Part shown: positions 51,442-58,595 of the stretch, piece after piece
Layout: each line of letters opens with the position of its first letter
Numbering within the stretch: the first letter of the stretch is position 1
NCBI GenBank assembly: GCA_020199905.1
Contig: JAIVJS010000082.1
Coordinates: 30,761-94,760, forward strand
DNA length: 64,000 nucleotides
Origin: Acidobacteriota bacterium
GTDB lineage: Bacteria > Acidobacteriota > Thermoanaerobaculia > UBA5066 > Gp7-AA6
Reading direction: 5' to 3'
The notes under the pieces: generated by a model
The model's database searches: none
What the model saw: only the letters and a program-made list of their open reading frames with translations
Told to the model about the DNA's origin: nothing
Made by a program: the position numbers and the translations under genes

Positions 51442-52281
51442 ATGACGACTCCCCTCTTCCACGTGGACGCCTTTACCGACCGCGCGTTCTCCGGAAACCC
51501 CGCCGCGGTGTGTCTCCTGCCCGACGAAGCGGCACCATCCGACGCCTGGATGCAGGGCATCGCTCGTGAGATGAACCTCTCCGAGACCGCCTTTCTCAGG
51601 AAACAGAATGGCGGATGGCAGTTGCGCTGGTTCACGCCGGCGGCCGAAGTCGATCTCTGCGGACACGCGACCCTGGCCTCCGCCCACGTGCTGTGGGAAG
51701 CCGGGTTCGCCGAGGAGGGAGCGACGCTCCATTTCGAGACCCGCAGCGGCCGGCTGTCGGCCGCGCGGGGACGGAGCGGCGCCGGGCGCGTGATCGAGCT
51801 CGACTTTCCCGGCGAGCCGGCCACGCCCGCTACCGCGCCTCCCGGCCTCCTGTCCGCTCTCGGGATCCTTTCGGCGAAGTTCACGGGCCGCAACCGGTTC
51901 GACTACCTGGTCGAGCTCGGCGGCGAGCCGGAGCTCCTCGCGCTCTCGCCGGACTTCCGCTGCCTGCGCGAGGCGTGCAGCCCGGCGCGAGGCGTGATCG
52001 TGACCGCCGAGAGCGGCGCCGCCGAGTACGACTTCGTGTCCCGCTACTTCGCGCCGGTGTACGGCATCGACGAAGATCCCGTCACAGGCTCGGCGCATTG
52101 CTGCCTCGGGCCTTTCTGGGGGGACCGCTTCTCGAAGACCGAGCTCACCGGCTTCCAGGCGTCGTCGCGCGGCGGCGTGGTCGGGGTCCGCCTGGCCGGC
52201 AACCGGGTCATCCTCGTGGGCCGCGCCGTCACGATCGCGCGCGGCGAGCTGGTCGAAGCGAAGGCTCCGATCGGTGCGTGA
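51442..52281 (+). CDS. PhzF family phenazine-biosynthesis-like epimerase/isomerase
   Basis: The 279-residue protein has two-domain PhzF architecture. N-terminal motifs are FHVDAFTDRAFSGNPAAVCL with the catalytic glutamate region NLSETAFL (E48), and WFTPAAEVDLCGHATLASAH. The C-terminal domain has YFAPVYGIDEDPVTGSAHCC and the final RAVTIARGELV. The family isomerises substrates such as trans-2,3-dihydro-3-hydroxyanthranilate; most family members are not in phenazine pathways, and no other phenazine gene is here. It is cytoplasmic and starts at ATG 51442. Confidence 0.9.
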   Translation: MTTPLFHVDAFTDRAFSGNPAAVCLLPDEAAPSDAWMQGIAREMNLSETAFLRKQNGGWQLRWFTPAAEVDLCGHATLASAHVLWEAGFAEEGATLHFETRSGRLSAARGRSGAGRVIELDFPGEPATPATAPPGLLSALGILSAKFTGRNRFDYLVELGGEPELLALSPDFRCLREACSPARGVIVTAESGAAEYDFVSRYFAPVYGIDEDPVTGSAHCCLGPFWGDRFSKTELTGFQASSRGGVVGVRLAGNRVILVGRAVTIARGELVEAKAPIGA

Positions 52282-52302
52282 GCGCCGGCGCACGCCGGGA
52301 AG

Positions 52303-54120
52303 TCACTCCGCTTTCGCCGCCTGTCCCCGCTGAGCCTGTCGCGGCGGCTCGATTCCCAGCGCGGCGGCGATCCGCGCCGCAATAGTCGTCGACAGGATCT
52401 GCGGCACCCGTCCCCGGGCGACGCCGGGACCCGCGGCGAGAAATGTCGCGTCGAGCTCCGGGTACGCGGCCCGGTAGCCGTGACCGCCGTACTCCTCGGA
52501 GACGCCTGAGGTCTGGCCCGGCACCATCTTCATCGAGAGGTGGTAACCGGGCCGGGCCAGGAGGATGAGGTCGCCTGACTCCGGCGCGTCGAGCGCCAGG
52601 GCCCCGGCGTGTTCGCGGCGCACGATCCGATCCCAGGGGTCTTCGCCCCGGATTCGAAGCTCCGACAAGCGACGCGCGGCCTCGTCGAGCGTTCCGGCGG
52701 GCGCGGCGGGATGAACGTAGACGTGCGCGATCCCCGAGGTGGCCATGACCGCCACGCTCGAAGACGGGTCGATCGAGCCGTCGGCGGCTCGCGTGACGAG
52801 GCCGGCCTCCCGGAGGATCTCGTCGGGATAAATCTCGGTCCAGAGCGGCGTCATGCCGTGATCGGCTGTCACGAAGACGGCATCGCGAGGCGTCAGAGCG
52901 CGCTTCAATCGGGCGATGGCCGCATCCGCCTCCGCATAGGACTGATCGATCCACCGTCCGAAGAGCGCGGCGCGCTGTTCGGAAAAACCCACCTGTCTCG
53001 GATCCACCAGAAGAAAGTGGTGCTCGATGGCGTCGACTTCCGAGAAGTAGAGAAAGAGCAGGTCCCAGTCGGTCCGCTCCTCCGCCACCAACGCGGCCGC
53101 GGCCAGGAAATCGGTCAGGCGGCGCGACTGTTCCTGGTAGATCTCCGCGCGGCCCGAATCCGGCCCGAAAATGGTGTAGTCCGCGCGCCCGGGCCAGAAT
53201 CCCGCCCGCGCGTCGACGTCTCTCCGAAACGGCGCCGGGTAAGCGTCTGTCTCCGAGATCCCGCCGACGTAGATCTCGACGGAGGAGAGGTCCGGTGCGA
53301 GCGACAGGAGCTTGCACCAGGCCCCGGCGCGGCCCTGGCGGCCCGAGACCTCGGCGGCGAACCACTCTCCCGGCGCCACGGACGCCGGGGGCCCCACTTC
53401 CGCCTCGACACGCAGCCGGTCGTAGTTGACGGCGCCGTCATTGGTGGAATCGACGGCGGCGAGGAGAACGCGGTGCGCCGTCGGAGGGAAAATGATCACG
53501 GCCCGTTGGACGGGAGAGAATCCGGCTTCTCCGCCGCCCGGTGGCGGGAGAGAGGCCGTCCACGCCGTCGCGGGGAGCTTCGCGATGCGAGCGCGCGAGA
53601 TCGGATCGGAGACCCAGTTCATCCCGAAATCGGCGCAGCCGCTCGGCGGAGTCCCGGCGGCGTGGGGATACGCCATCACGCCGACCCGCCGGCCCTGGCG
53701 GTGCGCCGCCTCGCAGAGCGTGTCGGCGCGCAGCGGCGTCTCGAAGCCGGTGCGCTTCGTTCCGAACGGTCTGCTGCGGTCCATCAGAGAGTTCCCGACG
53801 ATGCCGGTGTCGCGGGGGAGCGCGCCCGTGACGTGCGTCGCATGGGCGGCGGGAGTGAGCGAGGGAGTCGAAGGAACGGACCGGACGGCGAAGAAGCCCG
53901 TGTCCACGAGATCCTTCAGACCGCCCGCCGGCAGAGCGCCCGGTCTGGCCAGGAGCCCCTCGAGGCGCAGTCCCGACATCCCGTCGATCGAGATCAGGAC
54001 GGCGCGCCGGGCGTGCGCGGGCGCAGCCGCGGCGGCGGCGGACGCGGGCGGCCGGGTGGCGCAGCTGGAAGTGGCGAGCGCCAGGCCCAGGGCGAGGAGG
54101 AATCGGGGCGGCGGTTTCAA
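52303..54120 (-). CDS. alkaline-phosphatase-superfamily lipoprotein (nucleotide pyrophosphatase/phosphodiesterase-like)
   Basis: The 605-residue protein has a lipobox (ALATSSCAT). Two metal-site regions of the superfamily are visible: VLISIDGMSGLRLEG and the nucleophile region TPSLTPAAHATHVTG, then LFLYFSEVDAIEHH, DAVFVTADHGMTPLW and a late EYGGHGYRAAYPELDATFLA. The order fits type-I phosphodiesterase/nucleotide pyrophosphatase enzymes (ENPP-like). The start codon is TTG at 54120, immediately adjoining a heptad array, with no ribosome site; an upstream ATG has probably been replaced. Confidence 0.85.
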   Translation of the reverse strand: MKPPPRFLLALGLALATSSCATRPPASAAAAAAPAHARRAVLISIDGMSGLRLEGLLARPGALPAGGLKDLVDTGFFAVRSVPSTPSLTPAAHATHVTGALPRDTGIVGNSLMDRSRPFGTKRTGFETPLRADTLCEAAHRQGRRVGVMAYPHAAGTPPSGCADFGMNWVSDPISRARIAKLPATAWTASLPPPGGGEAGFSPVQRAVIIFPPTAHRVLLAAVDSTNDGAVNYDRLRVEAEVGPPASVAPGEWFAAEVSGRQGRAGAWCKLLSLAPDLSSVEIYVGGISETDAYPAPFRRDVDARAGFWPGRADYTIFGPDSGRAEIYQEQSRRLTDFLAAAALVAEERTDWDLLFLYFSEVDAIEHHFLLVDPRQVGFSEQRAALFGRWIDQSYAEADAAIARLKRALTPRDAVFVTADHGMTPLWTEIYPDEILREAGLVTRAADGSIDPSSSVAVMATSGIAHVYVHPAAPAGTLDEAARRLSELRIRGEDPWDRIVRREHAGALALDAPESGDLILLARPGYHLSMKMVPGQTSGVSEEYGGHGYRAAYPELDATFLAAGPGVARGRVPQILSTTIAARIAAALGIEPPRQAQRGQAAKAE

Positions 54121-54155
54121 GTCTTCAGTTTTCAGTTTTCAGTCTTCAGTCTTCC
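54121..54155. repeat. heptad array L, 5 units (GTCTTCA/GTTTTCA type)
   Basis: GTCTTCA GTTTTCA, GTTTTCA, GTCTTCA and GTCTTCC repeat in strict 7-base register, beginning one base after the TTG start codon of the phosphodiesterase gene (minus strand). Confidence 0.9.
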
Positions 54156-54251
54156 GTCGGGAGAGAGTCACCTGTCCCGGAAACGGCGGCGATCCTAGCA
54201 GCCCACTCGTCTCCCCCGGGGCGACGAAGCGAGCGGCTATATTCCGACCGC

Positions 54252-55064
54252 ATGCCCGAAGGCAACACAATCCACCGGCTGGCCCGCGAGCACACGCGGG
54301 ATTTCGTACGGCGGCTCGTGCGGGTGTCCTCTCCCCAGGGCCGCTTCGCCGGCGAGGCGCGGCGTCTCGACGGCCGCCGGTTTCGCGCCGCCGATGCCGT
54401 CGGAAAACATCTTTTCCATCTCTGGGAGGGAGGGCTCATCGTGCACGTCCACCTCGGAATGGCCGGAGAGTTCTACCGCTTCGCCGGTCCGCCGCCCGAA
54501 CCGCGCCCGACTGTGAGGATGCGCCTGTCGACGCCGGCCGTCACCACCGACCTGATCGGCCCTCCCACCTGCGAGCTCATCGACGAGGCCGGACGGGCCG
54601 CGATCCTGGCGCGGCTCGGGCCCGATCCGCTTCGACGCGGAGCGAACCCGATGACGGTCTTCGAGTCCCTCTATAAGCGCCCGGATCGCCCGATCGGAGA
54701 CGCCCTGCTCGATCAGCGGGTAATTTCCGGCGTCGGAAATATCTATCGCATCGAGGCGCTCTTTCTCGCCGGTATCCATCCGCTCACGCGCTCCCGCCGG
54801 ATCTCGCCGGCGCAGTGGCTGGCCCTCTGGGAGCTGATCCGAGATCTCATGCGCCGAGGGGCGACGCGGCGGCGGATCTCCACCGTCGACCCGAGCGAGG
54901 TCCCGCACCCCGCCGCCGGCCGCGGCGGCCGAGACCCGTTCTACGTCTATCAGCACGAGATCTGCCGCCGCTGCGGAAGCCGCATCCGGGAGATCCCGCT
55001 GTCAGGCCGCCGGATGTTCTTCTGCGCAACGTGCCAGAGGAAGACGGGAGGCGGGAGGCGGTAG
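54252..55064 (+). CDS. nei: Fpg/Nei family DNA glycosylase
   Basis: The 270-residue enzyme starts with the catalytic MPEGNTIHRL (P2 is the nucleophile, E3 the acid; family members usually have D at position 5). It includes GKHLFHLWEG, MAGEFYRFAG, LLDQRVISGVGNIYRIEALF (helix-two-turn-helix) and a C-terminal zinc finger CRRCGS...CATC. The MPEG.TIHR start matches the Nei1-type endonuclease VIII enzymes, which remove oxidised pyrimidines. The last residues TGGGRR and the TAG stop come from a GGGAGGC/GGTAGGC heptad array, so the original C-terminus has been replaced by repeat sequence. Confidence 0.9.
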   Translation: MPEGNTIHRLAREHTRDFVRRLVRVSSPQGRFAGEARRLDGRRFRAADAVGKHLFHLWEGGLIVHVHLGMAGEFYRFAGPPPEPRPTVRMRLSTPAVTTDLIGPPTCELIDEAGRAAILARLGPDPLRRGANPMTVFESLYKRPDRPIGDALLDQRVISGVGNIYRIEALFLAGIHPLTRSRRISPAQWLALWELIRDLMRRGATRRRISTVDPSEVPHPAAGRGGRDPFYVYQHEICRRCGSRIREIPLSGRRMFFCATCQRKTGGGRR

Positions 55065-55066
55065 GC
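55046..55066. repeat. heptad array M, 3 units (GGGAGGC type) containing the nei stop codon
   Basis: GGGAGGC GGGAGGC GGTAGGC in 7-base register. The TAG at 55062-55064 is the stop codon of the glycosylase gene. The same unit series ends the CocE gene at 29782. Confidence 0.85.
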
Positions 55067-55075
55067 GGACGCAGG

Positions 55076-55100
55076 AAGGAGCGCGCGCACCGCGCGGCTC
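55076..55100. repeat. 25-bp direct repeat, copy 1 (copy 2 at 56200)
   Basis: The 25 bases at 55076-55100 recur identically at 56200-56224. They flank the sugar-dehydrogenase gene; copy 2 lies inside its last codons. The following bases are also similar (GGCGCGGAAGGC versus CGGGCGGAAGGC). Confidence 0.85.
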
Positions 55101-55151
55101 GGCGCGGAAGGCCGCCGGCCGACCGCGGCCGTTGAGAGTCCGCCGAATGAA

Positions 55152-56284
55152 TCGGGAATCGGTTCCAGACGCAGCTCGTCAACCCCCGGCTCCTGCGGAC
55201 CGCTCCCAACGGGGACGTCTTCCTGGCCGAGAGTTATCCGGGACGCGTGCGGGTCCTGCGGGCGCGAGAGGGGGCGAGCCGCGCGGAGCAGAACGAGATT
55301 TTCGCCAGCGGGCTCTCACGGCCTTTCGGCATTGCGTTCTACCCGCCGGGCGGGGACCCCAAATGGATCTACGTCGCGGAGACGGGACGCGTCGTCCGCT
55401 TCGCCTACGCGAGCGGCGATCTGAAGGCGCGGGCGAAGCCGGAGGTCATCGTCCCCGATCTGCCGGGCGGCGGACTCCTGCGGGGGGGCGGACACTGGAC
55501 CCGCGACATCCAGTTCTCGAAAGACGGCCGCAAGTTGTACGTGTCGGTCGGATCGCACTCCAACGTCTGGGAGGACAAAGGCGGCAACGAGGAACGCCGC
55601 GCCAACATCCTCGAGTACAACCCCGACGGCACCGGAGGCCGCATTTACGCGTCGGGCATCCGAAACGCCGTCGGGATCGCGGTGCACCCGGGAACCGGGG
55701 AGCTCTGGGCTTCGGTCAACGAACGCGACGGCCTTGGGGACGATCTGGTCCCCGACTACATCAGCCGCATTCGCGAGGGGGGGTTCTACGGCTGGCCCTG
55801 GTACTACATCGGCAGTCATCCCGATCCGAGACACCAGGGCGCGCACCCCGAGCTGCGCGACAAGGTGCTCGTCCCCGACGTGCTGCTGCAGTCGCACTCC
55901 GCGTCACTGGAGATGACTTTCTACACGGGCGGGCAGTTTCCGAAGGAGTACTCGGGCGAGGCGTTCGCCGCCGAGCACGGATCCTGGAACCGGGCTCGAC
56001 GCACGGGATACAAGGTCATCCGCATCCCGATCCGGAACGGCGCGCCGACGGGCGAGTACGAGGACTTCCTCACCGGCTTCGTCACCCCGGACGGGCAGGT
56101 CTGGGGCCGCCCCGTCGGCGTCACCGTCGCAAAGGACGGCTCCCTGCTCGTGTCGGACGACGGAGGGGATCTGATCTGGCGGGTGTCCTATGGGGCGGAA
56201 AGGAGCGCGCGCACCGCGCGGCTCCGGGCGGAAGGCGAGGGTCCGGTTGCGGCCGTGCCGCCCGCTTCAAAGTCCGCCAAATAG
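55152..56284 (+). CDS. PQQ-type sugar dehydrogenase (5'-truncated soluble beta-propeller)
   Basis: The frame encodes a six-bladed propeller of the PQQ-dependent sugar dehydrogenase type. It begins with QLVNPRLLRTAPNGDVFLAE at 55164, before the first start codon (GTG 55247). GLSRPFGIAFYPPGG, GGGHWTRDIQFSKDGRKLYV, GIRNAVGIAVHPGTGELWAS and GSWNRARRTGYKVIRIPI are the diagnostic segments. The first blade's start and the signal peptide are missing: a TGA lies just upstream at about 55145 and no good start precedes the homologous part. The C-terminus (RSARTARLRAEGEGPV) is encoded by the 25-bp repeat. It is a 5'-truncated gene, probably inactive. Confidence 0.8.
56200..56224. repeat. 25-bp direct repeat, copy 2, inside the 3' end of the sugar-dehydrogenase gene
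   Basis: This copy is identical to 55076-55100. The reading frame passes through it as ERSARTARLR, sequence not typical of the propeller family. Confidence 0.85.
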
Positions 56285-56299
56285 AGCCAGACGGAAAAC

Positions 56300-56358
56300 G
56301 GGAAACGGAGCCGAGCGAGCAACGGGAGCGAGACGGCTGCGGTACTCCGCGGTCAACT
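56300..56358. repeat. 59-bp intergenic module shared with 29826-29885
   Basis: Nearly identical to 29826-29885, including the exact closing 20-mer, and preceded by GACGGAA AACGGGA AACGGAG heptads at 56290-56310. Confidence 0.8.
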
Positions 56359-56359
56359 G

Positions 56360-56380
56360 GAACGGGAAACGGGAAACGAA
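56360..56380. repeat. heptad array N, 3 units (AAACGGG type)
   Basis: GAACGGG AAACGGG AAACGAA follow the shared module in 7-base register. Confidence 0.6.
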
Positions 56381-56490
56381 GAAGAATACGAATTCGCTCG
56401 GTTTCGGCTTCCCCTCCGGCTGGCCGGTCACCGTTCGCCAATCTCGTTCCCCGCCGCCACGGCGTCTGTCCTGGTTTACCCTTCCCGACG

Positions 56491-58515
56491 ATGAAAAGGC
56501 TTCTGTTTTTTCTGGCGACGCTGCTCCTCTCGCAGTCGCTGTCCGCGCGGGTCGTCCGGGTCGAGGTTCGGTCTCGCGCCGATCTTTTCGGGGGCAGGAG
56601 CTTCGGCCTCGCCGGGGCCTACGAGAAAATCTCCGGCACTCTGCACTTTGCGGTGTCACCGAAGAATTCGCACGACAAGGCGATCGTCGACCTTTCGCTG
56701 GCGCCTCGCAACGCGCGCGGCGAGGTCGAGTTCTCCGCCGACTTTTTCATCGTCGCTCCGAAGGACCCGGCCCGGGCGAGCGGCACAGTCCTACTCGAAG
56801 TTCCCAATCGCGGCGGAAAGGCGATTCTCGCCCTGATGAACCGGGCAAAGGGGTCTACCGATCCCGCGACGGCGGAGGAAATCGGCGACGGGTTTCTGAT
56901 GCGGCGAGGAGCGACAGTCGCGTGGGTCGGTTGGCAGTGGGACGTGCGGGATTATCCCGGCCGCCTGCGTCTCGAAGCCCCCGTCGCTCGCGAGGGCGGG
57001 AAGCCCATCGCGGGCCTCGTGCGCGCCGATTTCGTGGTCGACGAGAAGGCGTCCTCCCATCCGCTCGGCCACGTGATCACGGGGTCGATCGGAGGAACGG
57101 GCTACCCGGCCGCGGAAAAGGACAGCGCACAGAACGTCCTGACGGAGCGAGATGGACCGATGGTCGCACGGCGGGTGATAGCCCGGTCGCTGTGGCGATT
57201 CGCCCGCGAAGAAAATGGAAGCGCGGTCCCGGATGACAGGTCCGTCTGGCTCGACGGCGGATTCCAGCCCGGGAAAATCTACGAAATCGTGTACGTCGCG
57301 CACGATCCCGTCGTGGCGGGGCTCGGGCTGGCCGCGATCCGGGATGCCGCGTCATGGTTCAAGAACGCGCCGGACGCCCTCGTTCGCGCCGGCAGGGTGT
57401 ATGGCGTCGGAATCTCCCAGTCGGGGCGGCTTCTCCGGCTGTTTCTCTCTCAGGGCTTCAACGCGGACGAAGAGGGCCGCCAGGTCTTCGACGGCGTCTT
57501 CATCCACGTCGCCGGAGCGGGCGTGGGCAGCTTCAACCATCGTTTCGCGCAACCGTCCCGCGACGCCCAGCCCGTCAGCGCGCTCTTTTATCCCACTGAC
57601 CTTTTTCCATTCACCTCCCTGCCGGAAAAGGATCCCGTGAACCGGACCCAGGGCGGAGTTCTGGACCGCGCCCGGGCCGAGAAGGTCGTGCCGAAGATTT
57701 TCGCGACGAACACGTCCTATGAATACTGGTCTCGTGCCGCGTCGCTCACATCCACTTCGGCGGACGGCTCGACCGACGCCGCGATCCCGGACGACGTCCG
57801 CATCTACTTCCTCGCCGGACTGCAGCACTTCTCGGGACCGTTCCCTCCGACCGCGGCGGCGTCCCGGGGCCTGCGCGCCACGCATCCGCAGAATCCCAAT
57901 CCGGTCGCCTGGCTCTGGCGCGCCCTTTTCGTCGGCATGGACGCCTGGGTCGGCGACCGCGTTCTGCCGCCGGAAAGCCGCTACCCTCGGGTCTCCGACG
58001 AAACCCTCGTCCTTCCTGACGCGTTGCGATTCCCGGCGATCCCATCGCTCCGGCCCCCCGCCCGGGCGCACCAGGCGCTCCGCATGGATCTCGGGCCGCG
58101 GTGGAAGGACGGGATCGTCTCCGTCGAGCCGCCCCGCCTCGGCGCGCCGTTCCCCTCGCTCGTCCCGCAGGCCGATCCCGACGGCAATGACGTCGGCGGC
58201 GTCCGGATTCCCGAGATGGAGGTGCCCGTCGCGACGGACACCGGCTGGAATCTCCGCGACCCGGCCACCGGCTTTTCAGGCGAGCGAGTCAGCTTCATCG
58301 GATCGCACGTTCCCTTCCCGAAGACTCGCGCGGATCGCGAACGCGCCGGAGACCCCCGCCTCTCGATCGAGGAGCGATACGGCTCACGCGATCGCTATCT
58401 CGGGCTCTATGCGCAGGCCGCGATGCGCCTCGTCCGTGAGCGCCTGCTCCTGCCGGAAGATCTGCCGGACGTGCTCGCGCGAGGAGCGGCGGAATGGGAC
58501 GAGGCGATGAAGTAA
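56491..58515 (+). CDS. exported alpha/beta-hydrolase-domain protein (PF20091-type)
   Basis: The 674-residue protein has a signal peptide (LLFFLATLLLSQSLSARV), an N-terminal beta domain (VEVRSRADLFGGRSFGLAGA) and the alpha/beta-hydrolase-like core. Typical segments are VLLEVPNRGGKAILALMNRA, GATVAWVGWQWDVRDYPGRL, and the nucleophile elbow region RVYGVGISQSGRLLRLFLSQ (GISQSG). IPDDVRIYFLAGLQHFSGPF supplies a late His. ATG 56491 begins the family's own start; the open frame continues far upstream only by chance. Biochemical function is not established. Confidence 0.85.
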   Translation: MKRLLFFLATLLLSQSLSARVVRVEVRSRADLFGGRSFGLAGAYEKISGTLHFAVSPKNSHDKAIVDLSLAPRNARGEVEFSADFFIVAPKDPARASGTVLLEVPNRGGKAILALMNRAKGSTDPATAEEIGDGFLMRRGATVAWVGWQWDVRDYPGRLRLEAPVAREGGKPIAGLVRADFVVDEKASSHPLGHVITGSIGGTGYPAAEKDSAQNVLTERDGPMVARRVIARSLWRFAREENGSAVPDDRSVWLDGGFQPGKIYEIVYVAHDPVVAGLGLAAIRDAASWFKNAPDALVRAGRVYGVGISQSGRLLRLFLSQGFNADEEGRQVFDGVFIHVAGAGVGSFNHRFAQPSRDAQPVSALFYPTDLFPFTSLPEKDPVNRTQGGVLDRARAEKVVPKIFATNTSYEYWSRAASLTSTSADGSTDAAIPDDVRIYFLAGLQHFSGPFPPTAAASRGLRATHPQNPNPVAWLWRALFVGMDAWVGDRVLPPESRYPRVSDETLVLPDALRFPAIPSLRPPARAHQALRMDLGPRWKDGIVSVEPPRLGAPFPSLVPQADPDGNDVGGVRIPEMEVPVATDTGWNLRDPATGFSGERVSFIGSHVPFPKTRADRERAGDPRLSIEERYGSRDRYLGLYAQAAMRLVRERLLLPEDLPDVLARGAAEWDEAMK

Positions 58516-58595
58516 TCGGCCGCCGTCGCGGCGGCTTTTCCTCGATTTACCCCGCGGGGCCCACCGACTGCCGGGGCAACGCTCCTCCTCTCGAT

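Noticed and set aside
55132-58515. 1127-residue 'fusion' of sugar dehydrogenase and alpha/beta hydrolase
   Set aside because: The first 450 residues are an out-of-frame reading of the dehydrogenase; the real hydrolase starts at its own signal peptide at 56491.
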